A DNA stretch of 64,000 nucleotides from an uncultured Roseobacter sp. (GTDB lineage Bacteria > Pseudomonadota > Alphaproteobacteria > Rhodobacterales > Rhodobacteraceae), in the NCBI RefSeq assembly GCF_947496515.1, contig NZ_CANMDB010000002.1, positions 248,001 to 312,000 of the forward strand, read 5' to 3'. The position numbers and the translations under genes are program-made. The notes beneath the pieces are model-generated. The model saw only the letters and a list, made by a program, of their open reading frames with translations. It ran no database searches and was not told where the DNA came from. Shown in pieces: positions 1 to 8,269 of this stretch; position 1 is the stretch's first letter, and every line of letters begins with the position of its first letter.

Positions 1-402
1 GCCGCCGCGGCCACGCTGCCCGCGACGCTGCCGGCCGCGGGCGCCTATATCGCGCCGACACTGTTTGCGGGTGTGTCGCCTGACCATGTGCTGGCGCAGG
101 AAGAAATCTTTGGCCCCGTGCAGGTCATCATCCCGTTTGAGGATGAGGCAGAAGCGCTGGCGCTGGCCAATGGCACCGCCTTCGGTCTTGTCGCCTCAGT
201 CTGGACCCGGGAGGGTGCGCGGCAGATGCGGATGGCGCGGGCACTCAGGGCCGGGCAGGTGTTTCTCAACAACTATGGCGCGGGCGGCGGGGTGGAGCTG
301 CCCTTTGGTGGCACGGGTCTCTCCGGGCACGGTCGCGAGAAGGGGTTTGAGGCGCTCTACGGTTTTTCCAGCCTCAAAACCGTGGCGGCGCACCATGGCT
401 AG
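1..402 (+). CDS. aldehyde dehydrogenase family protein, C-terminal fragment (5' end outside window)
   Basis: The open frame enters from the left edge and stops with TAG at 400-402, leaving about 133 residues. This is the C-terminal part of an NAD(P)-dependent aldehyde dehydrogenase, which oxidises an aldehyde to a carboxylate. The family signature EEIFGPV lies near residues 38-44, followed by the nucleotide-domain tail and the conserved PFGGTGLSGHGREKG segment typical of the oligomerisation region. The catalytic Cys and Glu would lie upstream of the window, so activity and substrate cannot be judged. It converges on the AEC permease gene at 409-1344 with only 6 bases between them. Confidence 0.9.
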   Translation, partial: AAAATLPATLPAAGAYIAPTLFAGVSPDHVLAQEEIFGPVQVIIPFEDEAEALALANGTAFGLVASVWTREGARQMRMARALRAGQVFLNNYGAGGGVELPFGGTGLSGHGREKGFEALYGFSSLKTVAAHHG

Positions 403-408
403 CGCGCC

Positions 409-1344
409 TCACGCGCCCGCCAGCACTTCGAGCCAGAACCAGACAGTGAGCACCGATAGGCCCGTGGCGAACAGCACCGAAGACGCCGCCACCCGTTTGG
501 CGCATCCGTACATATTGGCGAATATGTAGCTGTTGACCCCCGGTGCCATGGCCGCCGTGAGCACACCGGAGCGGAACGCGTCCTGCGGCATGTCCTGTGC
601 TGTGCCGAGGATCCAGACGATGCTGGGGTGTAGCAGGAGGGCGATGGCGCAGATCATGGCGATGGTGCGGCTGTCGCCTTCGGGCTTGTACTGCAACAGT
701 ACACCACCCAGGGCAAAGAGCGCTGCGGGCAGTGCCGCGCGCGCCACCAAGGACAGCGCATCATCGACCACGCCCGGGACTGCGAAACCCGACAGGTTGA
801 CGATGAAGCCGAGTGCAATCGCCAGCACCAGCGCGTTGCTGAACATTGCCGTCAGGATACCGCGCAGCATCACCAGTGGCGACTTGCCCCGGTTGCGCAC
901 CACCTCCATCGCGGTGATGCCGAGCCCGTAGCAGAAAGGCGAGTGTATGGAGATGATGGCGTAGTTGCCGGTCAGTGCGTCGGCCCCGTAGGCGCGTTCG
1001 GCGATTGGCAGTCCGAGAAGAACGGAGTTCGAGAACAGGCAGCAAAACCCGATGGCCACGCAATCCTCCCACGCGCGGCCAAAGAACAGCCGTGCGCCAA
1101 AGAGCCCCGCGGCAAAGCATGTGGCGGCACCTGCGTAAAAGCTGCCCAGCAGCGCGGGATCGAAGGAGGCACCCAGATCAATGCCCGCGATGGCCTGAAA
1201 CAGCAGGCAGGGGATCGCGAAATGCTGGGTAAAGCGCATCAGCGCATCGATCCCCGCGCCAGAGAACAAACCGCGCCACACCGCCACATAGCCAAAACCG
1301 ATGACCAGAAAGACGGGCAGGATAACGTCGAGCAGGGTCTGCAT
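409..1344 (-). CDS. AEC (auxin efflux carrier) family permease
   Basis: A 311-residue, very hydrophobic protein with about ten predicted membrane spans and the two-bundle arrangement of the AEC/bile-acid-transporter fold. It starts MQTLLDVILPVFLVIGFGY, and the C-terminal half carries the helix-breaking ATAMAPGVNSYIFANMYG segment usual for the family. Bacterial AEC members are secondary transporters of small organic acids such as malate or malonate. No substrate can be assigned from sequence. It lies 45 bases downstream of the MBL-hydrolase gene on the same strand and could be the last gene of that operon or a separate unit. Confidence 0.85.
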   Translation of the reverse strand: MQTLLDVILPVFLVIGFGYVAVWRGLFSGAGIDALMRFTQHFAIPCLLFQAIAGIDLGASFDPALLGSFYAGAATCFAAGLFGARLFFGRAWEDCVAIGFCCLFSNSVLLGLPIAERAYGADALTGNYAIISIHSPFCYGLGITAMEVVRNRGKSPLVMLRGILTAMFSNALVLAIALGFIVNLSGFAVPGVVDDALSLVARAALPAALFALGGVLLQYKPEGDSRTIAMICAIALLLHPSIVWILGTAQDMPQDAFRSGVLTAAMAPGVNSYIFANMYGCAKRVAASSVLFATGLSVLTVWFWLEVLAGA

Positions 1345-1389
1345 CAGCGGGCCTTTATGGGCTTGAGGCGGGTCCGGGAGCCGCCGAGG

Positions 1390-2190
1390 CTAAGGCGCCG
1401 GAAAGGAGAGCGTCAGCCCGTCATAGGCGGGTTCGATATGATCCGGCGTTTCCGCCAACAGCGTGGCATAGTCGAGGTCGATATGCATGTTGGTCAGAAC
1501 CGCGTGTCTGGGCTGTACCCGGTCGATCCATTCCAGCGTCCGGGCCAGGTGACTATGGGTCGGGTGTGGCTCCCGACGCAGCGCGTCGACGATCCAGCAG
1601 TCGAGGTTTTCCAGCATCGGCCAGACCGCATCGGGGATCTCTGCAACATCGGGCAGGTAGGCCAGATCGCCGATGCGAAATCCCAGAGCGTTCATACCGC
1701 CGTGCGCCACTTCGAACGGGGTAAAGGTGATGAGCCCGCCCGCGCCGTCGATGGTGACATCGCCTTCCATCAGGTTCATGTCCAGGATCGGCGGGTAGGA
1801 CGATCCTTCGGGCTGCACAAAGGCGTAGCTGAACCGGTCAAGCAGCGCGTCGCGCGTTGGCAGATCGGCCCAGACCGGCAGGCGTGCGCGCATGTTGAAG
1901 ACGATCATGCGCAGATCGTCGATGCCGTGCACATGGTCGGCATGGCTGTGGGTATAGATCACCGCATCGAGCCTGCCGATACCGGCGCCGAGCAGCTGGT
2001 TGCGCAGATCGGGTGAGGTGTCAATCAGCACGCTGGTGCTTCCCGCCTCGCCGTGGCGCTGAACCAACAGCGAACATCGCTGGCGGCGGTTCTTCGGGTT
2101 GCCCGGGTCGCAATCGCCCCAGAGCCCGCCCAACCGCGGCACGCCGCCAGAAGAGCCGCAGCCCAGAATGGTCACCTCCAGTCGGCTCAT
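1390..2190 (-). CDS. MBL-fold metallo-hydrolase (PhnP-like)
   Basis: A 266-residue metallo-beta-lactamase-fold hydrolase. The metal-binding motif HSHADHVHGIDD is clear around residues 80-91. An N-terminal GCGSSGGVPRLGG segment with neighbouring cysteines is typical of the PhnP/RNase Z-like branch, which includes phosphodiesterases. The start ATG overlaps the stop of tatD by 4 bases (ATGA), so the two are translationally coupled. In Rhodobacterales this gene normally trails tatD at the end of the tmk-holB operon, and the arrangement is the same here. The physiological substrate is unknown; cyclic phosphodiester or nucleotide cleavage is an inference from PhnP. Confidence 0.85.
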   Translation of the reverse strand: MSRLEVTILGCGSSGGVPRLGGLWGDCDPGNPKNRRQRCSLLVQRHGEAGSTSVLIDTSPDLRNQLLGAGIGRLDAVIYTHSHADHVHGIDDLRMIVFNMRARLPVWADLPTRDALLDRFSYAFVQPEGSSYPPILDMNLMEGDVTIDGAGGLITFTPFEVAHGGMNALGFRIGDLAYLPDVAEIPDAVWPMLENLDCWIVDALRREPHPTHSHLARTLEWIDRVQPRHAVLTNMHIDLDYATLLAETPDHIEPAYDGLTLSFPAP

Positions 2191-2996
2191 GCGGCGGCTT
2201 GCCCGTAGGCTGCGGCCTTGGCAAAGAGCCGGTCGAAGTTGCGCTGCGTCTGGGCGGCGAACGCCGCGTAGGACATGCCGAAGGTCTCTGCCGCGCGCGC
2301 GGCGGTATGGGCTGTGTAGGCAGGCTCATTGCGCTTGCCGCGATAGGGAGGGGGCGCAAGGTAGGGGGCGTCTGTCTCGACCAGGATCCGGTCGAGCGGC
2401 GCTGCCGCAAAGATCTCGCGCAGATCGCCTGATTTCGGAAAGGCGGTGATACCCGACATCGAGAGGTAAAAGCCAAGCTCCAGCGCCGTCTCGGCGAGCA
2501 TGCGGGAGGAGGAAAAGCAGTGCATCACGCACCCAAAAGCACCCGCCGCATGCTCTTCGCGCAGGATGTGCGCCATGTCCTCATCGGCATCCCGGGCGTG
2601 GATGATCAGAGGCAGACCGGTGGCGCGCGCCGCCGCGATATGGATGCGCAGGGAGCGTTGCTGGATCTCAGCGCTCTGGGCGGTGTAGTGGTAGTCAAGG
2701 CCCGTCTCACCGATGCCCACGAATTTTGGATGCGCCGCGAGCGCCACCAGCTCATCCACGCTGACCAGCGGTTCGTCCGCCGCGCTCATCGGGTGGGTGC
2801 CTGCTGCGTAAAAGACACCGCTATGCGCCTCTGCGATGGCGCGCACCTGCGGCTCCAGCCGCAGCTTGGTGCAGATGGTGACCATGCGCGTGACACCTGC
2901 CGCGGCTGCATTGGCAACAATGTCGCTCAGCTGGCCCTCGAAGTCGGGAAAATCGAGATGGCAATGACTGTCGGTGATCTCTGGGGTATCGGTCAT
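2187..2996 (-). CDS. tatD: TatD family metal-dependent hydrolase
   Basis: A 269-residue TIM-barrel amidohydrolase of the TatD family, metal-dependent deoxyribonucleases that act on 3' ends of DNA. All expected motifs are visible in order: DSHCHLDFPDF near the N-terminus (two His ligands), GIGETGLDYHY (Glu ligand), IIHARDAD, MHCFSSS, and ETDAPYLAP near the C-terminus (catalytic Asp). Length is normal. It is the fifth gene of the left-running operon from 6784; 33 bases separate it from holB, and it overlaps the following MBL gene by 4 bases. Many relatives have metG between holB and tatD, but here no metG is present. Confidence 0.93.
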   Translation of the reverse strand: MTDTPEITDSHCHLDFPDFEGQLSDIVANAAAAGVTRMVTICTKLRLEPQVRAIAEAHSGVFYAAGTHPMSAADEPLVSVDELVALAAHPKFVGIGETGLDYHYTAQSAEIQQRSLRIHIAAARATGLPLIIHARDADEDMAHILREEHAAGAFGCVMHCFSSSRMLAETALELGFYLSMSGITAFPKSGDLREIFAAAPLDRILVETDAPYLAPPPYRGKRNEPAYTAHTAARAAETFGMSYAAFAAQTQRNFDRLFAKAAAYGQAAA

Positions 2997-3029
2997 GCCT
3001 GTCCGGTCTTGATGCGCCCGCGCGCGAGG

Positions 3030-4136
3030 TCACGCGGTGGCGGTTTGGCTCATCTTGATCACGGTATCTAGGACCAGAGCCGCAGGGTCAAGGTTCACGG
3101 CCAGCCCGTGGCGGACGCGCGCGCCGGTCTCCTGTGATAGCTGCGCCCAGGCGCGTGCAGAGGCAGCATCGGGGGCGAGGCGCGCGAGGATTGCCGCCTC
3201 ATTGGGAGCGGCCTCGGCCCCAGGAGCAAGCCCCGTCGCCCCTGTCCGCGCCAGCCGCGCAAAGAGCAGATCAATCAGCTCAAAAAGCAGCGCGCGCCGG
3301 TCTTCGGCACCGCGGGCGGCGGCAGCTTCGGCCAGCTTGATGGCGGCGGCGCGGTCAAACTGCGGCAGCGCGTCCGCGAGGGCGACAAGATCCGCGTAGG
3401 TCTGTAGCCCGCCGAGATGCGCCAGCCGCAGGGCTGCCCCCACCGAGCCGCCAGACAGTTCGGCGAGCGCATCGGTGTTCTGATCCGCCGTGATGCCCGC
3501 CTGTGCCAGAGCGCTTGCCATATCGTCGCTGTCGAGCGTTTCCAGCCGCAGGCTCCGGCAGCGAGAGCGGATGGTGGGCAACAGGCGCGACGGCTGGTGA
3601 CTGATGAGCAGCAGCGTGGCGCGGTCCGGCGGCTCCTCCAGCATCTTCAGCAGGGCGTTGGCAGCCGACGGGTTCATCTCGTCCGCAGCATCGACAATGA
3701 CGACCCGGCGACCGCCGTCCGTGGCCGATAGCTGAAAGAAACCGGCCAGTGCGCGGATATCATCCACGACGATCTGGTCGCGCATCCTGTCCGTGGTCGG
3801 GTTGGGTGTTCGGGTGATCACCTTCAGCCCAGGTTCAGCCCCGGCGGTGATCCTGCGCGCAACGGGATGCTCGGGGTCGATATGCAGTGTCTGGGGGGGT
3901 GGTGGCGCCTCGAACAGTCCGCCATCCTGTGCGGGAGGTGTGCTCAGCAGAAACCGCGCGATGGTCCAGGCCAGTGTTGCTTTGCCGATACCGCGCGGCC
4001 CGCTCAGCAGCCAGGCGTGATGGAGCCGACCGCTGGTGTAGGCGTCCAGAAAGGTCTGTTGCGCCCGGTCCTGCCCAAAGATCCGGCCAGTGTCCCGGGG
4101 GTGTGGCGCGCCCTCGATCTGATCCGGGGCGCTCAT
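3030..4136 (-). CDS. holB: DNA polymerase III subunit delta' (clamp-loader ATPase fold)
   Basis: A 368-residue subunit of the replicative clamp loader, which works with tau/gamma and delta to load the beta clamp. The Walker A region GPRGIGKAT lies near residue 45 and the DEAx-like segment VDAADEMNPSAANALLKMLEEPP near residues 145-167, with the SRC-type arginine motif IRSRCRSL following. The P-loop is close to canonical, which is usual for alphaproteobacterial delta' although the subunit does not need to hydrolyse ATP. The start ATG overlaps the stop of tmk by 4 bases. The tmk-holB pairing itself supports the call. Confidence 0.93.
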   Translation of the reverse strand: MSAPDQIEGAPHPRDTGRIFGQDRAQQTFLDAYTSGRLHHAWLLSGPRGIGKATLAWTIARFLLSTPPAQDGGLFEAPPPPQTLHIDPEHPVARRITAGAEPGLKVITRTPNPTTDRMRDQIVVDDIRALAGFFQLSATDGGRRVVIVDAADEMNPSAANALLKMLEEPPDRATLLLISHQPSRLLPTIRSRCRSLRLETLDSDDMASALAQAGITADQNTDALAELSGGSVGAALRLAHLGGLQTYADLVALADALPQFDRAAAIKLAEAAAARGAEDRRALLFELIDLLFARLARTGATGLAPGAEAAPNEAAILARLAPDAASARAWAQLSQETGARVRHGLAVNLDPAALVLDTVIKMSQTATA

Positions 4137-4771
4137 GCAAGCGCACGCTCAACCACGGCGGCAACGTCGCGCGCCACGGTCTCTACCGGCCGGGCACCAT
4201 CCACGATGCGGAACCGTGCCGGGGCATCGGCAGCCAGATCAAGGAACCCCTGCCGCATCTTGCGTTGTAAATCCTCACCGAACGCTTCGAACCGTTCATC
4301 CGCCGTTTGCCGGGAAAGCGCGCGTGCGAGGCCCACGCTCGGGTCCATGTCGATCAGCACCGTGAGATCCGGCTCGCGCCCGATCATCAGGTCGTGCAGC
4401 TGGTCCACAAGCGCCCGGCGCGCAGAGCTGCCGCGCCCCTGATAGAGCCGGGTGCTGTCGGCGAAACGGTCACACAGCACGATCTTGCCTGCCGCTAATG
4501 CCGGGGTGATGGTGCGTTCCAGATGATCCCGGCGCGCAGCGGTAAAGAGCAAAAGCTCGGTCTCTGGCGACCAGCGGTCCGGATCGCCCTGCAGCACCAA
4601 CGCGCGAATTTCCTCGGCCCCGGGCGAGCCGCCGGGTTCGCGGGTCAGCACGACGTCGTGACCCCGGCTGCGCAGGTAATCTGCCAGCAGCCTGATCTGG
4701 GTGGATTTGCCGGAGCCGTCGATGCCTTCGAAGGAAATGAACCTGGCTGTCCCGCGCGCGGGGGCGGTCAT
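4133..4771 (-). CDS. tmk: dTMP kinase
   Basis: A 212-residue thymidylate kinase that phosphorylates dTMP to dTDP in dTTP synthesis. The P-loop FEGIDGSGKSTQ sits at residues 14-25, followed by the substrate-contact motif TREPGGSPGAEEIR and the DRFADSTRLYQG segment (DRY-like dTMP-binding region). The LID-like RGSSARRAL stretch follows. Length is normal for the family. It begins 4 bases after the D,D-carboxypeptidase gene and overlaps holB by 4 bases. Together with ThyX at 39471, dTMP synthesis and activation are both encoded in this window. Confidence 0.96.
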   Translation of the reverse strand: MTAPARGTARFISFEGIDGSGKSTQIRLLADYLRSRGHDVVLTREPGGSPGAEEIRALVLQGDPDRWSPETELLLFTAARRDHLERTITPALAAGKIVLCDRFADSTRLYQGRGSSARRALVDQLHDLMIGREPDLTVLIDMDPSVGLARALSRQTADERFEAFGEDLQRKMRQGFLDLAADAPARFRIVDGARPVETVARDVAAVVERALA

Positions 4772-4775
4772 GCGG

Positions 4776-5945
4776 TCACGACGCCTCCTCTGGCCCTTCG
4801 GCCAGCATGCGGAACAGGACCAGTGCGGCCGTGCTCACGCGGCTGAGAAAGCCACCCTCAGGCACGTCCCGGTCGGCCACCAGCGGCAGCCGAGTTTCGG
4901 GCAGCCCTTCAAGGGTAAAGACCAGTTCCGCCAAGGGATCCCCTGCGCTGATGGGCGCGCTGAGGGGCCCGGTATAGACAACCTCGCCTTCGATCTCGCC
5001 GGTGGCAAGCGCGGGCATCAGAATGCTGACGTCTTCCGGCACGACGAGGCCCACGGTGGGTTCGCGACCCATCCAGACATTGGCCTGACCAAAGTTTTCG
5101 CCTGCCTCGGCCAGAGGGCGCATGGCGAACTGCCGGAAGGCCCAGTTGACGATGGCCTGAGATTCCTGCGCCCGCGCCCGGACGGTATCGAGCCCGGAGA
5201 TCACGAAAATCACGCGCCGGTCGCCCTGCTTTGCAGAGCCTGTGAGACCGTAGCCTGCCTCTTCGGTGTGGCCTGTCTTCAGCCCATCTGCGCCAATTCC
5301 CATGGTCAGCACGGGGTTGCGGTTGCGCCGGTTGCTTGGCACGCGGTTGTCAAACTCGAACTCCGTTTCGGCAAAGAGCGGGTAGAACTCCGGGAAGTCG
5401 GTAATCAGCCGGTCGGCGAGCGTTGCCAGATCGCGCATTGACATCAGATGGCCGGGTTGCGGCCAGCCGCTGGAATTGACGAAGGTCGAGTTTGGCATCC
5501 CCAGTTCTTGCGCGCGTTGTGTCATCAGCCGGGCAAAGCCGTATTCTGTCCCATCGGGCGACAGCGCCTCCGCGATTACCACGCAGGCGTCGTTGCCCGA
5601 CAGCACGATAATGCCGCGCACCAGATCCTCCACCGTGACCCGCTCGCCTGACCGCAGGAACATGGAGGAGCCGCCGAAGGATTGCGCGTGTTCAGAGACC
5701 AGCAGCTCTTCGTTCAGATCAAGTCCACCATCGGCCTTGCCGCGGCGGATGGCCTCGAACGCCATATAGAGCGTCATGAGTTTCGACATGGAGGCAGGCG
5801 GCAGCGGCGTGTCGCCTTCCTTGTTGAGCAGCACAGTGCCGGTGGTTTGATCCATCACGAAGGCAGAGGTCGCCTGGGTGTCGAAGGCAGCGGCAGGTTG
5901 GAATGACAGGCACAGGGCCAGCAGGGTGGCGAGGGGGCGGATCAT
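4776..5945 (-). CDS. dacC: D-alanyl-D-alanine carboxypeptidase (PBP5/6-like)
   Basis: A 389-residue serine peptidase that trims the terminal D-Ala of peptidoglycan pentapeptides in the periplasm. A cleavable signal peptide occupies about residues 1-20 (ending in PAAA). The three penicillin-binding motifs are present: SMSK at residues 52-55, SGN around residues 117-119, and KTG in LKTGHTEEAG. A C-terminal beta-domain and a hydrophobic or amphipathic end follow, as in PBP5. It is the second gene of the left-running operon, after the SPOR lipoprotein. The exact dac letter is a family-level assignment; biochemical type was not determined. Confidence 0.9.
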   Translation of the reverse strand: MIRPLATLLALCLSFQPAAAFDTQATSAFVMDQTTGTVLLNKEGDTPLPPASMSKLMTLYMAFEAIRRGKADGGLDLNEELLVSEHAQSFGGSSMFLRSGERVTVEDLVRGIIVLSGNDACVVIAEALSPDGTEYGFARLMTQRAQELGMPNSTFVNSSGWPQPGHLMSMRDLATLADRLITDFPEFYPLFAETEFEFDNRVPSNRRNRNPVLTMGIGADGLKTGHTEEAGYGLTGSAKQGDRRVIFVISGLDTVRARAQESQAIVNWAFRQFAMRPLAEAGENFGQANVWMGREPTVGLVVPEDVSILMPALATGEIEGEVVYTGPLSAPISAGDPLAELVFTLEGLPETRLPLVADRDVPEGGFLSRVSTAALVLFRMLAEGPEEAS

Positions 5946-5968
5946 TGGTTTGGTCTCCTCAGGTCTCG

Positions 5969-6784
5969 TCAGTTGGCGACGGCGTAGGCGTCCGAAAACC
6001 CTTCGCGTCTGATCTTGTCAAGCAAAGCGGCATGTTCATCGGCGGTTCTGGCCGGTCCTACAACGACCCGCCAGAAGGGTTTTCCACCGAGCTGTTGCGG
6101 GTCGATGGTCGGTATCAGGCCGGTGTTGCGCATCTGTTGCGCTGCGCGGTCAGCGTTGGGTCTTTGGCTGAAGATGCCGATCTGGACGAATGGCCTATCG
6201 AGCGCGATGGCCACAGGGCGGGTCGCTGCAGTAGTTGCGACGGTTTGGGTCGGCGTGGGCGCCTTGTTGGCGATGGCTGCATGGTCGAGCGGCGTGTCCG
6301 TCTCGCTGCGCAGGGCAACGACTGTCAATTCTACCGGTACACCCGCGGTCACGCCAAGCGATGATGCAGCGTCCGAGGACATCTGCAGACGTGGCCCGGG
6401 AATGCCTTTTGCCTTGGCGAACAAGGCGCCGACGGCGAATTGGTCGTTCTGCAGATTGCGGATGATGACCCGTTCGGGTTCGGTCACGTCGGGATGTGCA
6501 ATCCAGACACCACCCAGCGAGGGCCGTCCGTCCCAGAGACCGGTTTCCTTGACCGAAAAGACCTCGGGCGCTTCGACATCGCGTGTGGGCGTTTCGGAGG
6601 CCGGTGTCGGGGGAGCCTCTGCCGCTGTGGGCTGAGCGCCGAGTGCTTGGGCCAGATTGAAAGGTGCGGCTTCACTGCAAGCGCTCACCAGGCTGCAGAG
6701 CGAGAGCGCCTGCGCACATCGCCAAGGCGTCCTTGCAGCACGACGGACCGCCGTCTGTCGGTATGCCTCAAGCGGGTATGTCAT
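5969..6784 (-). CDS. SPOR-domain lipoprotein (cell-wall binding, RlpA-like C-terminus)
   Basis: A 271-residue protein with a positively charged N-terminus and a lipobox VSAC ending near residue 36, so it is probably lipidated and attached to the outer membrane. A proline- and threonine-rich linker follows. The C-terminal 75 residues form a SPOR domain: FVQIGIFSQRPNADRAAQQM, then a FWRVVVGP strand and LDKIRREGFSDAYAV. SPOR domains bind denuded glycan at division septa. The central part may be a degenerate double-psi barrel as in RlpA (VELTVVALRSETD), but this was not proven. It heads the operon with dac, tmk and holB; 23 bases separate it from dac. Confidence 0.78.
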   Translation of the reverse strand: MTYPLEAYRQTAVRRAARTPWRCAQALSLCSLVSACSEAAPFNLAQALGAQPTAAEAPPTPASETPTRDVEAPEVFSVKETGLWDGRPSLGGVWIAHPDVTEPERVIIRNLQNDQFAVGALFAKAKGIPGPRLQMSSDAASSLGVTAGVPVELTVVALRSETDTPLDHAAIANKAPTPTQTVATTAATRPVAIALDRPFVQIGIFSQRPNADRAAQQMRNTGLIPTIDPQQLGGKPFWRVVVGPARTADEHAALLDKIRREGFSDAYAVAN

Positions 6785-6892
6785 TGCGCCTTCTGCCCTT
6801 TGCCCGGAGGTTTTAACGTCACCTTAGCCCTGCGCTGTGAGAGTGGGAAGGTCCATCCGAGCCGGTCGGCGAGAATTGCACGGCGTTTACGC

Positions 6893-6921
6893 TTGATTTC
6901 ATAAGTCGTGATGGGTTTATA
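6893..6921 (+). promoter_or_regulatory. sigma-70-type promoter of tRNA-Ser
   Basis: A -35 box TTGATT lies at 6893-6898 and a -10 box TTTATA at 6916-6921, with an exact 17-base spacer. Transcription would start near 6928, about 14 bases before the tRNA 5' end. This is one of the cleanest promoters in the window. It points away from the SPOR lipoprotein gene. Confidence 0.7.
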
Positions 6922-6941
6922 CGGGACGGATGACCGTCGCC

Positions 6942-7031
6942 GGAGGAGTGGCAGAGTGGTCGAATGCACCGGTCTTGAAAACCGGCGTGCGTGAAAGCGT
7001 ACCGTGGGTTCGAATCCCACCTCCTCCGCCA
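6942..7031 (+). tRNA. tRNA-Ser (anticodon UGA)
   Basis: The acceptor stem GGAGGAG at 6942-6948 pairs with CTCCTCC at 7021-7027. The discriminator G at 7028 is followed by an encoded CCA at 7029-7031. The anticodon arm has stem CCGGT/ACCGG and loop CTTGAAA, giving anticodon TGA, which reads UCN serine codons. A long variable arm (about 7 base pairs around GCGTGCGTGAAAGCGTACC) confirms a class II tRNA. The T arm GTGGGTTCGAATCCCAC ends at 7020. The accessory block of the window starts directly downstream. Confidence 0.97.
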
Positions 7032-7059
7032 CTGGCTTTTCTGGAACAGAAAGGCCAGT
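7031..7059 (+). terminator. hairpin directly downstream of tRNA-Ser
   Basis: The arms at 7031-7043 and 7047-7059 pair over 13 positions with a single G-U type mismatch and a GAA loop. The stem begins on the final A of the tRNA. No strong T-run follows, so it may act in termination, 3' processing or both. Confidence 0.5.
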
Positions 7060-7268
7060 TGCGTTCAGTTCGAATAGAACCATTGGGCGGGGAAGCCGTT
7101 CGGCATGGAAATCAAGCTGGCACTGAACATGAGGAATCACGCTGAAGCCGTCCGCTTCAGGGACAGTATGCTGGAGCAGATACGGCAGCTTGAAGCGAAT
7201 GCGCTGGTCGCGAGAGACATCGCAATGCCCGTTGATGTTCTAGCATCTCCATCCTCAGGTTGCTGGCT

Positions 7269-8147
7269 TCAGACGTCGATTGGCAGTTCATCCAGAATAG
7301 CCAGAAAACTCTGCGTCACTCTCAGCCCCATCTTGTGCTTTGGAATGACCACGCTGGTGGTGAACTGTGTGCCTAGTTCGGCAATGGGTACTTCGGTCAG
7401 ACACCCGTCTCCGACCGAGCTGGCTTCCAGGAAAATGCCGACTCCGATGCCCTGCAAGATGGCCTCTTTCATGACGGGGAAGGTGGTCATGGTCACAAGT
7501 CTTTTCGGGGTCAGACGCTGATCCGCAAGCGCTTTTGAGACGATGCGTTGGGTCAGGGACCCCGTTTCCGGCAGGATCAGCGTATGTGCCGCGATCTCAG
7601 CGAGGCTCACCTCTGCCTGTTGCGCTATGGAGGTCTCCTGTCTGGTGTAGCAAACATAGCGTGTGCGCGCGATCGGGCGGATGTAGAAATCCGTCTGTCT
7701 GGTCGGTTCGGTGACAATGGCGATGTCTACCCGCCTTTCTTGCAGCCTTTGCATGGCCGACGACCAGTCAAACAGCGTGAAGTCGACCGATATCTTCGGA
7801 TACCGTTCTGTATAGCGCGCGATGAGATCCAACGCGGGTTGCGGTGCGTTTGCGATGACGGTCAGGTGCCCGTGATCAAGAGCAGCGTGTCCGCGCAACC
7901 GTTCCTCGATCTGCTGATTGAGCGATGCGTAAGCGTCCGCAAGTTCGAACAGTTCCTGACCAACGGGTGTCAGTGTAACACCGTCACGGCCCCGGATCAG
8001 AACCTGCGCGCCAACCGTGGCTTCCAGGTTGGCGATGTGCTGGCTGATGGCCGATTGCGACACGCCCAGACGGCGCGCCGCACCGGAGATCGACCCCTCA
8101 CGAACCACATGGGCAAAGGATTTCACTTGGTGCGTGCTGACTGACAT
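7269..8147 (-). CDS. LysR-family transcriptional regulator
   Basis: A 292-residue LysR-type regulator. The N-terminal winged helix-turn-helix is clear (FAHVVREGSISGAARRLGVSQSAISQHI region, residues 10-38), followed by the linker helix and a type 2 periplasmic-binding-protein-like effector domain. It diverges from the Ugp-like ABC operon beginning at 8270, with 122 bases between starts. LysR regulators usually control the divergent neighbour and themselves. A large nested palindrome centred in this gap is the likely operator (see 8188-8221). The ligand is unknown; a glycerophosphodiester or sugar-phosphate breakdown product is inferred only from the neighbours. Confidence 0.92.
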   Translation of the reverse strand: MSVSTHQVKSFAHVVREGSISGAARRLGVSQSAISQHIANLEATVGAQVLIRGRDGVTLTPVGQELFELADAYASLNQQIEERLRGHAALDHGHLTVIANAPQPALDLIARYTERYPKISVDFTLFDWSSAMQRLQERRVDIAIVTEPTRQTDFYIRPIARTRYVCYTRQETSIAQQAEVSLAEIAAHTLILPETGSLTQRIVSKALADQRLTPKRLVTMTTFPVMKEAILQGIGVGIFLEASSVGDGCLTEVPIAELGTQFTTSVVIPKHKMGLRVTQSFLAILDELPIDV

Positions 8148-8187
8148 GACCTACCTCGGTATTCCCGAAACGACTGTAGAGCCCATA

Positions 8188-8221
8188 AGTCTCGCTAATA
8201 TGACGTCACAGAATCGAGACT
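8188..8221. promoter_or_regulatory. nested palindromic operator candidate between LysR gene and ABC operon
   Basis: Outer arms AGTCTCG (8188-8194) and CGAGACT (8215-8221) are perfect inverted repeats. Exactly between them, sharing the same centre at 8204/8205, is the perfect 8-base palindrome TGACGTCA (8201-8208), with 6 unmatched bases on each side. It lies 41 bases upstream of the LysR start and 49 bases upstream of the ABC ATPase start, as expected for a divergent control site. The binding protein is inferred to be the adjacent LysR regulator. Confidence 0.6.
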
Positions 8222-8269
8222 GTTCCGATGCATCATGTCCCTGACGCGCAGGTGCCTTGGGAGGCTTTG

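Noticed and set aside
7105-7268. Short plus-strand frame after tRNA-Ser starting MEIKLALNM
   Set aside because: It continues antisense into the LysR gene and has no Shine-Dalgarno or recognisable motif.
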